Part shown: positions 51,506 through 60,137 of the stretch, in pieces
Layout: the number at the start of each line of letters is the position of its first letter
Numbering within the stretch: the first letter of the stretch is position 1
Source of the DNA: an uncultured Bacilli bacterium
Lineage (GTDB): Bacteria; Bacillota_I; Bacilli_A; RF39; UBA660
Reading direction: 5' to 3'
Assembly (NCBI GenBank): GCA_934090935.1
Contig: CAKOKD010000002.1
Coordinates: 1 to 64,000 of the forward strand
DNA: 64,000 bases
Program-made: the position numbers and the translations under genes
Notes under the pieces: generated by a model
The model's input: only the letters and a program-made list of their open reading frames with translations
The model's database searches: none
Told to the model about the DNA's origin: nothing

Positions 51506-52473
51506 TGAAAAAATATCTAAATTTTTTAATCTTTATATTGCTTTTATTTCCAGTATCGGTTTTAGCAAGTGGAAGTATAAAAGTAAATAAATATAATGTT
51601 ACTCTAACTCCAGGTTCAAGTGAAAGCATAAAGATAACTGCCAACAATGCAACAGGAGTATATAGAATAAGCAGTTCTAATCCAAGTGTTGCAAGCGTAG
51701 ATGTAAATCAAGATTGGGTTGATAATGAAACTAAAACATTTAATATAAAAGGATTATCTGTAGGTACTACAACCATATCAGTAAGTGTAGATGGTTCCGA
51801 TTATGATGAAGTAGAAATTATTACGACTTATAAAATAGTTGTCTATGTAAATAATCCAACTACAACAACAACTAAGACAGTAGAAGAAAAGCAAACAACT
51901 ACTAAATCTTCTACTAAAATAACTACTGCTTCAAAAAATCAAACCACTTTAAAAACTACCGCGAAAACTACAACAACAACTACGACAAACATAATCGAAG
52001 AGACAACTCAAATTGTAGAACCAACAACAGAGTTATCATCATCATCAACACCTATGTTGAAAAATTTAAAAATAGTTGGATATGATATTGACTTCAAAAG
52101 CAATCAAACCAATTATAAAATCACGATTCCTTCATCCTTAAGAGAACTATATCTAATAACTGAAAAGGATGGATCAATTACATGTAATGATGGCTTAATA
52201 GATATAACTGATAAAGACTATATTGTTTTAACATCTATTGATAATAATTCTAATGAAAAAAAAGAATATAAAATAGATTTAATTAGAAAAGCTTACAAAG
52301 AACAAAATAAAAACTATAAAAATTTAGTTTATACAATATTAATATTTGTTGCATTTACATTAGTAGTTATAACTATTATATTTACATTAAGAAAAATGAT
52401 AAACAACAAAAAAATAAAATATCAAGAACCTAAAGAAGATGAATTAACTTTTAAAAATGATTATTTTGAATAG
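51502..52473 (+). CDS. Membrane-anchored surface protein with BIG2-like and cadherin-like domains
   Basis: A 323-aa protein with a signal peptide (YLNFLIFILLLFPVSVLA), a BIG2-type Ig fold (VTLTPGSSESIKITANN and SSNPSVASVD), a long Thr-rich stalk (about residues 115-185), a cadherin-like beta-sandwich (LKNLKIVGYDIDFKSNQTNY), then a C-terminal membrane helix (LVYTILIFVAFTLVVITIIF) and a charged tail. It shares an operon with the dockerin protease, so it may be the protease's surface partner. The first domain reads as BIG2 rather than a clear cohesin. ATG 51505 is an alternative start. Confidence 0.82.
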   Translation: MMKKYLNFLIFILLLFPVSVLASGSIKVNKYNVTLTPGSSESIKITANNATGVYRISSSNPSVASVDVNQDWVDNETKTFNIKGLSVGTTTISVSVDGSDYDEVEIITTYKIVVYVNNPTTTTTKTVEEKQTTTKSSTKITTASKNQTTLKTTAKTTTTTTTNIIEETTQIVEPTTELSSSSTPMLKNLKIVGYDIDFKSNQTNYKITIPSSLRELYLITEKDGSITCNDGLIDITDKDYIVLTSIDNNSNEKKEYKIDLIRKAYKEQNKNYKNLVYTILIFVAFTLVVITIIFTLRKMINNKKIKYQEPKEDELTFKNDYFE

Positions 52474-52510
52474 AAGACTTATTTCAATAAAGAAATAAGT
52501 CTTCTTTTTA
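52472..52510 (+). terminator. Strong Rho-independent terminator
   Basis: AGAAGACTTATTTC pairs perfectly with GAAATAAGTCTTCT (14 bp, 6-nt loop), followed by T. Confidence 0.9.
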
Positions 52511-52523
52511 TAAAAACAAACTA

Positions 52524-52692
52524 TTTACACATAATAAAAATGAATATACAAAATACAATAAAAATGTTGTATAATATAAGAAACAATAGGAGAGCAAAAT
52601 AAAAAAGACGACAAAAGTAATGTAAAACAGAATAATGCCCTTGAAAATCGGGGGGGTATTATAAAATAAAAAATAGATGAGGTGTATTTAAA
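52524..52692 (+). promoter_or_regulatory. Conserved promoter/leader with G7 tract, copy 2
   Basis: 169 nt, nearly identical to 22698-22867. It has TACAAA 52547-52552, TATAAT 52570-52575, the same AATGCCC/GGGTATT hairpin and a G run of seven (52650-52656). The net length difference from copy 1 is one base, equal to the difference in the G run. Ribosome site GATGAGGTG precedes ATG 52693. Confidence 0.75.
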
Positions 52693-53985
52693 ATGAAGAA
52701 AAGGAGTGCAATAATAGTTGCAATAGTTTTTATGATGATTGGATTTGCAGCAGTAAGTACATCATTAATAATAAATGGAAATACAAAAGTATCCGAAAAC
52801 AATGAAGATTTTTCAGTAATATTTACTGCAGCTTCATTAGATGGAGAAGATGTGTATTCATCAGTAGTAGATGATACAAAAAAGACAATTACATTTACAA
52901 GTAAAGATCTAAAGAAAATCGGAGACACATCAACCCTAACATATGAAGTAACAAATAATTCAGCAAACTATGATGCAGATGTTAAAGTAACATGTGTACC
53001 GAAGACTGGAACAACAGCAAAATATACAAGTATAAAAAACAAGTTAGACAATGATGCCACAGTAGTAAAAGCCAAAGAAACATTAAATGGAACATTAACA
53101 GTAACGCTTGATAAAACATCAATAGAAGAAGTAAGTGAAGAATATACATGTAAACTAGAGTTCAATGCAGTAGAAAGAGAAGAACTGGGTTATAATGGAC
53201 CTACAGAGTGGACATTTGATTACACTGGAGGAGAACAAACCTTTATAGCACCAATGTCTGGAACGTACAAATTAGAAACATGGGGAGCACAAGGCGGAAG
53301 CAGAAATGGATATAAAGGCGGATACGGTGGATATTCATATGGTAATATAATATTGAAGCGTAGTGACGAAGTATATATTAACGTTGGTGGTAGTGGATCT
53401 AATCTAAATGGAGGATACAACGGAGGTGGATCCAGATCTGACGATAGTAGTAGCTGGGTTGCTGGAAGCGGAGGTGGAGCCACTCACATAGCAACAAAAT
53501 CCGGAACACTTACAACTTTTGGAAATAATAAAAATAATATTTTAATAGTTTCTGGCGGAGGCGGCGGAAGTTCGATGAGTACTGGTGGTGTATTTAGTGC
53601 CAATGGTGGCTCCGGCGGAGGCTATGTAGGAGTAAGTATCCAAAAATCTACTGGTGGAAGTCAAACAAGTGGCGGTTTAGATGCGAAAGGAGTAATTAAT
53701 TCTTCTTTTGGCAAGGGAGCATCTTGTTATAATGAAGGAGCTGGCGGAGGCGGATTTTATGGCGGTGGTTCTGGATCCCATTCTGAAATTGGATATTCAG
53801 GAGCTGGTGGCTCCGGTTATATTGGAAACACCCTTTTAACTGAAAAATCAATGTATTGTTATAACTGTGCTACATCTGCTGAAGAGTCAACTAAAACAAT
53901 TTCAACTACATGTACAAGTGCTACACCAACAGCTAATTGTGCTAAACAAGGAAATGGATACGCTCGAATTACTTTAATAAAATAA
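52693..53985 (+). CDS. Modular surface protein with shared N-module and glycine-rich C-module
   Basis: A 430-aa exported protein. The first 165 residues (KKRSAIIVAIVFMMIGFAAV, LTYEVTNNS, EYTCKLEFNAVERE) are the module shared with 22868 and 62257. The C-terminal 260 residues are glycine-rich (WGAQGGSRNGYKGGYGG, SGGGGGSSMSTGG, GAGGGGFYGGGSGS), like ALK-type glycine-rich extracellular domains. The final 30 residues (CYNCATSAEES, CTSATPTANCAKQGNGYARI) match the partial gene at the window start. It lacks an LPxTG-type signal, so anchoring would be through the N-terminal helix. Confidence 0.8.
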   Translation: MKKRSAIIVAIVFMMIGFAAVSTSLIINGNTKVSENNEDFSVIFTAASLDGEDVYSSVVDDTKKTITFTSKDLKKIGDTSTLTYEVTNNSANYDADVKVTCVPKTGTTAKYTSIKNKLDNDATVVKAKETLNGTLTVTLDKTSIEEVSEEYTCKLEFNAVEREELGYNGPTEWTFDYTGGEQTFIAPMSGTYKLETWGAQGGSRNGYKGGYGGYSYGNIILKRSDEVYINVGGSGSNLNGGYNGGGSRSDDSSSWVAGSGGGATHIATKSGTLTTFGNNKNNILIVSGGGGGSSMSTGGVFSANGGSGGGYVGVSIQKSTGGSQTSGGLDAKGVINSSFGKGASCYNEGAGGGGFYGGGSGSHSEIGYSGAGGSGYIGNTLLTEKSMYCYNCATSAEESTKTISTTCTSATPTANCAKQGNGYARITLIK

Positions 53986-54006
53986 TCGCAAAAACGCGAT
54001 TTTTTT
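53985..54006 (+). terminator. Rho-independent terminator
   Basis: ATCGC/GCGAT stem with a 6-nt loop and six T, directly after the stop codon. Confidence 0.8.
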
Positions 54007-54017
54007 CTTTCACGCAT

Positions 54018-54038
54018 AAAAAAACGACTAAAAAGTCG
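54018..54038 (-). terminator. Terminator for tRNA-Glu
   Basis: On the minus strand CGACT/AGTCG with a short loop is followed by seven T, directly downstream of the tRNA. Confidence 0.78.
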
Positions 54039-54052
54039 CTTAATTTCTTTAT

Positions 54053-54129
54053 TGGTGACCCGTACGGGATTTGAACCCATGAATGCATGCGTGAAAGGCA
54101 TGTGTGTTAAACCACTTCACCAACGGGCC
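54053..54129 (-). tRNA. tRNA-Glu (TTC anticodon)
   Basis: On the minus strand a 77-nt cloverleaf: acceptor GGCCCGT/ACGGGTC, anticodon loop CTTTCAC (TTC), T-arm GGGTTCAAATCCC and encoded CCA. It closely resembles Bacillus tRNA-Glu. Confidence 0.95.
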
Positions 54130-54244
54130 ATGCAAATAGATAATACTATATTTTCTATAATGATGTCAATAGAAAAAAATATAAATTAAAAAAATATATA
54201 CTTTTTGCACAACGTGATATAATAAATATATAGAAGGTGTAAGT

Positions 54245-55711
54245 ATGAGGAGAGTTAAAAAAAAGTTTATTAAATTTAACAATTTATACATTGAAATAAC
54301 AAGAATAACTTTGTCTTTATTCATATTCATAATAAGCATGATTTTATCAAAAAATATCTTTGCTCCTAAAAAGATCTATTCTCTAGTTTTAAACGGAGAA
54401 GAAAAGACAGAGGTAACGATAAAAAATGAGTATAAGGATGCTGGTTTTGAGTTCTTTGAAAATGATGAAGTAATTGAACCTGATAAATTAAATATCAAAG
54501 TAAAAAATGATGTTGATACTAATAATTTAGGTCAATATTCATATCTATATGAGATAACTTATAATAATAAAACTTATACAACAAAAAGAATTGTTAACGT
54601 TATAGATGATGTTCCTCCAGTAATAAAAACTGACATCGAAAACGTTGAGATATATTCCTGTCAAAAGGATAGTAAACTTAATCTAACATTTACTGCTGAA
54701 GATAATTATGATGGTGTAATCACGGATAAAGTAACGGAGAAAATTGAAGAAAATAAAGTTATTTTAAGTGTCGTTGATTCATCTGGAAATCAAACTATAA
54801 AAGAAATACCTTTAGTTGAAACTGAGGAACCAAGTCCAAAGATAAATCTTAATGGAAAAGAAATCGTTTATGTTAAATTAAATGATAATTACACCGAAGA
54901 AGGAGCAACTGCTTTTGATGCTTGTGATAAGCCTCTTGATGATGAAGTTGTTATTGAAGGCACAGTTGATACAACTAAAATAGGTTCTTATGAAGTAAAA
55001 TATTCAGTAACAAGCAATGAAAAAACTAGTTCTAAAACGAGAACGGTTATTGTTTATGATGGAACCAATAGCGACATTATAGCTGAAAATCGGGAAAAGG
55101 TCGTTTATTTAACATTTGATGATGGACCTGGAAGATATACTGAAGAACTTTTGGATATTCTAAAAAAATATAACGTAAAAGCAACATTCTTTGTAACCAA
55201 TCAATTTAAATCCTATGTACCTTTAATCAAAAGGGAAAGTGAAGAAGGGCATACAATCGCGGTTCATACCTTGACTCATAAATGGAGCATATATGATTCA
55301 GTTGAAACATATATCAAGGATTTTAACGACATGAATAATATTGTAGAAGAATATACAGGAGCGAAAACTAATCTATTTAGATTCCCTGGAGGAAGTTCTA
55401 ATACCATCAGTAGAGGACATTCAAAAGGAGTTGTTTCTGCAATAGCAAGTGAAATGACTAAAAGAGGATACGTTTATTTCGATTGGAATGTTGATTCTTG
55501 TGATGCAGCTGGAGCAACTTCAAGTCAAATATATAAAAATGTAACAACAGGAATAGGAAGAAAAAAGGAATCAGTTGTTCTTATGCATGACATAAAAAGA
55601 AATACAATCGATGTAATAGAGGATATAATTGTATATGGATTAAACAATGGTTACACGTTTGATACTTTAAATGTGTCATCTCCGACTGTACACCATCACA
55701 TAAATAATTGA
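54245..55711 (+). CDS. Membrane-anchored polysaccharide deacetylase with DUF5011-like domains
   Basis: A 488-aa protein. One N-terminal membrane helix (ITLSLFIFIISMILSKNIF) is followed by two Ig-like DUF5011-type domains (YKDAGFEFF and YTEEGATAFDACDK mark their starts). The C-terminal NodB domain has TFDDGPGRYTEEL, HTLTH (metal His pair), RFPGGSSN, DWNVDS and LMHD. Such enzymes remove N-acetyl groups from peptidoglycan or other surface glycans, often conferring lysozyme resistance. AGAAGGTG precedes ATG 54245. Confidence 0.92.
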   Translation: MRRVKKKFIKFNNLYIEITRITLSLFIFIISMILSKNIFAPKKIYSLVLNGEEKTEVTIKNEYKDAGFEFFENDEVIEPDKLNIKVKNDVDTNNLGQYSYLYEITYNNKTYTTKRIVNVIDDVPPVIKTDIENVEIYSCQKDSKLNLTFTAEDNYDGVITDKVTEKIEENKVILSVVDSSGNQTIKEIPLVETEEPSPKINLNGKEIVYVKLNDNYTEEGATAFDACDKPLDDEVVIEGTVDTTKIGSYEVKYSVTSNEKTSSKTRTVIVYDGTNSDIIAENREKVVYLTFDDGPGRYTEELLDILKKYNVKATFFVTNQFKSYVPLIKRESEEGHTIAVHTLTHKWSIYDSVETYIKDFNDMNNIVEEYTGAKTNLFRFPGGSSNTISRGHSKGVVSAIASEMTKRGYVYFDWNVDSCDAAGATSSQIYKNVTTGIGRKKESVVLMHDIKRNTIDVIEDIIVYGLNNGYTFDTLNVSSPTVHHHINN

Positions 55712-55756
55712 TTTATAACAATATTTAATTTATAATTAACATGTGAGGTGTTGTAA

Positions 55757-56734
55757 ATGGATAGTAAAAAGGATGTAAACAACAAACAAAAAAATTATTT
55801 AACTAAAAAAGAGAAAGAAAATATTAGAAAAGGTGTACTAGAAGAAATAAATGATGAAATGCGTTCTAACTTATGCGAAAATGTGATGAATGATATAAAT
55901 GAACGTATCAATGATGAATATAAGGAAACTTTGAAAGAGACTATATCAAATGAACTTATTTCTGATATAAAAGAAAATATTAAAGCTGACGAAAAAAGAA
56001 TGACAAGGAGAAAAAGTTTTAAAATTGTAAGACTTTACATTTACATTATATTGCTTATGGCTTGTTCAATCTTTTTGGTATATAAACTTTATATAACAGG
56101 TAATTTGGACATTGCAAAAGAGATTAAAGTATCTACAACTTCTACAACAACAGCCGTAGTTAAAGATTTAAAATGGTACATGAACAAATATGGCAATATT
56201 TTAAACAATATAAAAATTGACAATCTATCTCTTCTTAATGGAACTTATGATATAAGTAAAATCGATATAAAGGATAAACTTGCACTAGCATATAATAATC
56301 TTTCAAGTGATGCTACTCTTAAAGATGGAATGATCTATAAGGTTGATGAAAATAGCTTAAAGGAATCATATAAAAACCTATTTGGAACTGAAGATGGTTA
56401 TGCTCCCTCATCATTTCAAGTAGGGAAAACGTCATTTGCTTATTCTTCATCGTCTTTATCGTATATAGCAGTAACTAGCGAGGATGTTAAACCAAATGAT
56501 GTTGTTATGGAAATAACTAACATAGAAGAAGTGGATGAAACACTAGTGGTTGAATGCATAACTGCACTTGTTAAAGATAATAAGATATATAATATCAATA
56601 ATTTAGAAACTGAAGTAAAAGAATATATATCAGGAGAATCATTAAAAGGAATCGAAGCATCCTTAACTAAAAATAAAATAACATTCACAAAAACTAATGA
56701 TAATTATTATATAAGTTCAATATCTCGTATTTAA
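55757..56734 (+). CDS. Single-pass membrane protein, 325 aa, unknown
   Basis: A highly charged cytoplasmic N-terminal region of about 90 aa with coiled-coil character (DEMRSNLCENVMNDINER and ETISNELISDIKENIK) precedes one membrane helix (LYIYIILLMACSIFLVYKLY). A short Thr-rich segment and an extracytoplasmic domain of about 190 aa follow. The family is not recognised. GTGAGGTG precedes ATG 55757. A terminator overlaps the stop codon. Confidence 0.78.
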   Translation: MDSKKDVNNKQKNYLTKKEKENIRKGVLEEINDEMRSNLCENVMNDINERINDEYKETLKETISNELISDIKENIKADEKRMTRRKSFKIVRLYIYIILLMACSIFLVYKLYITGNLDIAKEIKVSTTSTTTAVVKDLKWYMNKYGNILNNIKIDNLSLLNGTYDISKIDIKDKLALAYNNLSSDATLKDGMIYKVDENSLKESYKNLFGTEDGYAPSSFQVGKTSFAYSSSSLSYIAVTSEDVKPNDVVMEITNIEEVDETLVVECITALVKDNKIYNINNLETEVKEYISGESLKGIEASLTKNKITFTKTNDNYYISSISRI

Positions 56735-56759
56735 TATGCAATTTTGCATATTTTTTTTT
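56734..56759 (+). terminator. Rho-independent terminator
   Basis: ATATGCAA/TTGCATAT stem, then nine T. Confidence 0.78.
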
Positions 56760-56816
56760 GTTTTAGAAGAAAAATGCATATTTATCGGTAAAGATATTTA
56801 TGAGGAGGTATATGTT

Positions 56817-57227
56817 ATGGGATATGAAAGCGAACTTAATGATTTATTTGTAGATGATGAACTTTTTTCTTATGCTATAAACGATATTACCAATCAACAT
56901 GAAATAAATTCATCTATTAGACTTGGTAGTATATTAAATCGTATAAAAATCGATTATGGTTTGCAAGGAATAAGACAAACAGTTAGTTTTATAAATAAAA
57001 TATCAGCGACTAAAGTGGTGTTCAATGATTTGAGAAAAACCATGAAATTCTTTGAATACATATCAAAAGGTATGCGTATTTCTTATAAGATAACTATGGA
57101 CCATTACAAAATGTTGCTTAAATTAAATGATACTAAAGAAATCAATGATTATATCGATATATGCGCTGCAAACAAGTTCAATGTTGATGATTTATCGGTT
57201 ATGTTAAATGATAAAAATAAAAGTTGA
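56817..57227 (+). CDS. Hypothetical protein, 136 aa
   Basis: A small soluble helical protein (MGYESELNDLFVDDELFSYA at the start) of unknown family. ATG 56817 is set by GAGGAGG (56802-56808). The longer frame from 56736 would include the preceding terminator T-tract and is unlikely. It lies upstream of ftsE with about 75 nt between. Confidence 0.72.
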   Translation: MGYESELNDLFVDDELFSYAINDITNQHEINSSIRLGSILNRIKIDYGLQGIRQTVSFINKISATKVVFNDLRKTMKFFEYISKGMRISYKITMDHYKMLLKLNDTKEINDYIDICAANKFNVDDLSVMLNDKNKS

Positions 57228-57303
57228 TTAGTTTACATTTATTAAAAGTATTTTATATATTTACTTTTTTCTTATGTTATAATGGTTGTATAAGGTGAGA
57301 ATT

Positions 57304-58005
57304 ATGGAATTTATAGAATTAAAAAATGTTTTTAAGGTTTATAAAAATGGTGTAACCGCACTTGCAGATGTAAGTGTTTCGATAAGCGCTGGAGAATTTG
57401 TGTTTATCATTGGTGAATCCGGATCTGGTAAATCGACACTTACAAAGCTTCTATATCGTGAAGAAAAACCAAATAAAGGTAGTGTCTTTGTTGGAGGAGT
57501 AAACGTATCAAGTCTTAGAAACAGCAATGTATATAAATTGAGAAGAAAGATTGGAGTTGTTTTTCAAGACTTTAAATTGCTTCCAAAATTGACTGTATAT
57601 GAAAATGTTGCATATCCTCTTGAGAGCTATGGTATGGATAAAACAGAGATAAAGGAAAAAGTTTTAAAGGCGATTGAAAGGGTAGGATTAAAAAACAAAC
57701 TAAGAAGTTATCCTAATCAATTATCCGGAGGAGAACAACAAAGAGTTTGTATAGCTCGTGCTATTGTAAATGAACCTAAACTCATTATATGTGATGAGCC
57801 AACAGGAGATTTAGACCCTAAGATGAGTAAAGAGATAATGGATGTTATCAATAATATCAATAAAGAACTTGCATCGACTGTAATTATGGCAACGCATGAT
57901 AAAGAGATCGTAAACAGAATGAAAAAACGTGTTATCGCGATTCATAATGGAGTTTTAGTATCTGATAAGAAGAAAGGAAGTTATATTGAAGATGAGAATA
58001 TTTAG
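57304..58005 (+). CDS. ftsE: FtsE, cell-division ABC ATPase
   Basis: A 233-aa ATPase of the FtsEX complex, which transmits cytoplasmic ATP hydrolysis to wall hydrolases. It has Walker A GESGSGKST, Q-loop VFQDFKLLPKLTVYENV, signature LSGGEQQRV, Walker B LIICDEPTGDLD and H-loop ATHD. ATG 57304 has AAGGTGAG upstream. It overlaps ftsX by 14 nt. Confidence 0.96.
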   Translation: MEFIELKNVFKVYKNGVTALADVSVSISAGEFVFIIGESGSGKSTLTKLLYREEKPNKGSVFVGGVNVSSLRNSNVYKLRRKIGVVFQDFKLLPKLTVYENVAYPLESYGMDKTEIKEKVLKAIERVGLKNKLRSYPNQLSGGEQQRVCIARAIVNEPKLIICDEPTGDLDPKMSKEIMDVINNINKELASTVIMATHDKEIVNRMKKRVIAIHNGVLVSDKKKGSYIEDENI

Positions 58006-58888
58006 AATATTAGGAAAAAGTTTTACTAATGCATTTAAAAGTATATTCCGTAATTTTTCTCTTAGTTTAGCTTCTATATCTTGTACTGCAATTACTCTAA
58101 TCTTAGTGTCGATTGCCTTACTTACAACCTATAACGTCAATTCTATGACTAAAAACATTGAAGGTACACTTACTATAATCGCATTTATAGATGATAAATC
58201 AACTGATGAGGAAATAGAAAACATTAAAGCAAGTGTTGTTGCAATAGATAATATTGATGAAAATAAAACGATTTATCGCAGTAAAGACGAGATAAAAAAT
58301 GAGCTTCTTCAAGATGAAGATATGAAGGAGTCTTTGGAAATATTGGATGATAATCCACTAAGTCCAACGCTTGTATTAAGTGTAAAAAACGTAAGAAAAA
58401 TAACATCCACTGCAAATGAAATCAAAGCAATAGATAAAATTACTGCTGTAAAGTATGGCGAAACAGTAGTAAATAAAGTTTTAAATGTATTTGAAGTTGC
58501 TAGAAATTCATGTGTTATAGCTGTAATAGCTTTAGTAATTGTTACAATGTTCTTAAATGAAAATACAATTAAAATAACTATTTTTTCAAGGAAAAACGAA
58601 ATTGAAATTATGCGTTTAGTTGGTACAAGCAACACAGTAATCAAACTACCATTTATATTTGAAGGATTTATTCTTGGACTTGTTGGATCGATTTTGCCAA
58701 TCGTGATTACAATATTTGGATATTTTTACTTTTATGATGTATCAGGAGGAAAGCTATATACGGATTTATTGATGTTAGTAAAACCTAGTGATATTGTTTA
58801 TGTTTCAAGTTTTGTTTTAGCAATTATCGGATCATTAGTTGGTATATTTGGATCGACAAAAGCAGTAAGGAGATATTTAAAAATATGA
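57992..58888 (+). CDS. ftsX: FtsX, cell-division membrane permease-like protein
   Basis: A 298-aa membrane partner of FtsE. The first helix is LSLASISCTAITLILVSIAL, followed by an extracellular domain (about residues 55-165) and three further helices. FSRKNEIEIMRLVGTSNTVI is the coupling region seen in FtsX. Start ATG 57992 is behind GAAAGGAAG. It overlaps the hydrolase gene by 4 nt. Confidence 0.94.
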   Translation: MRIFRILGKSFTNAFKSIFRNFSLSLASISCTAITLILVSIALLTTYNVNSMTKNIEGTLTIIAFIDDKSTDEEIENIKASVVAIDNIDENKTIYRSKDEIKNELLQDEDMKESLEILDDNPLSPTLVLSVKNVRKITSTANEIKAIDKITAVKYGETVVNKVLNVFEVARNSCVIAVIALVIVTMFLNENTIKITIFSRKNEIEIMRLVGTSNTVIKLPFIFEGFILGLVGSILPIVITIFGYFYFYDVSGGKLYTDLLMLVKPSDIVYVSSFVLAIIGSLVGIFGSTKAVRRYLKI

Positions 58889-60084
58889 TGAAAAAAGTCT
58901 TAATCGTGATATGTACAGCTTTAATTCTTGTTACAGGAACAACAGCTTATGCGGCTAGTAAAGCTCGTACATTAAAAGAATTACGTGCAGAACTTGCTTC
59001 ATGGAAAAAAGAACAAGCTGCTAATGAATCGAAGAAAACTGCTACAAAAAATGAGATTAGCAGTGCTAAAGCTTCTGTTTCGAGCAAACAAACAGAGATA
59101 TCTAACAATCAACAAAAAATAGCTGATTCACTTAAAGAATCTGAACAGTTAGAAAAGGATATAGCTAGTGGTAAAACAGAACTTGAAAAGATAATAAAAA
59201 ATTATCAGATATCTAAAGGGGATAATGTATACTTAGAGTACATATTTAAAGCTACTAGTTATGAAGATTTAATCTATAGATATGCTATTATGGAACAGCT
59301 TATGAACTATCAAAAGGATAAAATAGATGAGTGGAAAGGAAAAATAGAATATAACACTCAATTGAAAATTGATCTTGAAAATAGGGAAGTTGAATTAAAC
59401 AATCAAATAGACAGTCTTGCTAATGATATAAAATCTCTTAACAATAAACTTGCTGATTATCTTGATGTAACTATGGATATTAAAGATGAGATTTCTTCAA
59501 CTCAAGAACTTATCAATTATTATGAAAAAATTGGATGTAAAGAGGACGAAGACTTGGAAAAATGTGTAAGTGTTAGAGGAGATACCGGATTTTTAAGACC
59601 TCTTAATAGAGGAGTTACAACTTCATATTTTGGTTATAGAACACATCCTGTAACTGGAGTTAAAAATAAATTCCATTCAGGAATTGATATTGGTGGTAAT
59701 AAAGAAGGTACTAGTGTTTATAGTGTTGCTAATGGAATGGTTTCTAAAATCGTTAGAAAGGCTAGCTGTGGAGGTAATCAAGTTTATATTCAACATTTGA
59801 TAAATGGTAAACAATATACTTCATGTTATATGCACCTTTTGACAATAAATGTAAGTGTTGGTGATAAAGTAACTAATCAAACCATTGTTGGAACTGTTGG
59901 TGGAGGATCGGGTACTCCATGGGATTCATGTTCAACTGGGGCACACCTACATTTTGGACTTGGAACAGGTTGGTATGGAACAACTTATACATCCTATGCC
60001 AAATGGGTTGCTAATTTGATTGATCCAAAGAGTTATTTAAAATTCCCGGATTTAAGAAAATACTTCTATAGTAGAGTATTATAA
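58885..60084 (+). CDS. FtsEX-linked M23 peptidoglycan hydrolase with coiled coil
   Basis: A 399-aa secreted murein hydrolase resembling EnvC/PcsB-type FtsEX effectors. The signal peptide ends near TTAYAA (residue 24). A long coiled coil follows (about 28-230). A C-terminal LytM/M23 domain has the zinc ligands FHSGIDIGG (His and Asp) and GAHLHFGLG (His-x-His), so it is probably active. Overlap with ftsX implies that FtsEX activates it at the septum. Confidence 0.92.
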   Translation: MMKKVLIVICTALILVTGTTAYAASKARTLKELRAELASWKKEQAANESKKTATKNEISSAKASVSSKQTEISNNQQKIADSLKESEQLEKDIASGKTELEKIIKNYQISKGDNVYLEYIFKATSYEDLIYRYAIMEQLMNYQKDKIDEWKGKIEYNTQLKIDLENREVELNNQIDSLANDIKSLNNKLADYLDVTMDIKDEISSTQELINYYEKIGCKEDEDLEKCVSVRGDTGFLRPLNRGVTTSYFGYRTHPVTGVKNKFHSGIDIGGNKEGTSVYSVANGMVSKIVRKASCGGNQVYIQHLINGKQYTSCYMHLLTINVSVGDKVTNQTIVGTVGGGSGTPWDSCSTGAHLHFGLGTGWYGTTYTSYAKWVANLIDPKSYLKFPDLRKYFYSRVL

Positions 60085-60137
60085 GTATATAAAAGTTATT
60101 AAATGGCATATTATTATTAGAACTTAGGAGGAAGACA

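Noticed and set aside
51502..51850. First domain of the 51502 protein as a cohesin for the neighbouring dockerin
   Set aside because: The residues (SSNPSVASVD and the strand pattern) fit a BIG2 Ig-like fold better. Kept only as a question in the findings.
53220..53483. Minus-strand proline-rich frame of 87 codons
   Set aside because: It is the antisense shadow of the glycine-rich coding region; GGA/GGT codons read as Pro/Thr on the other strand. No ribosome site.
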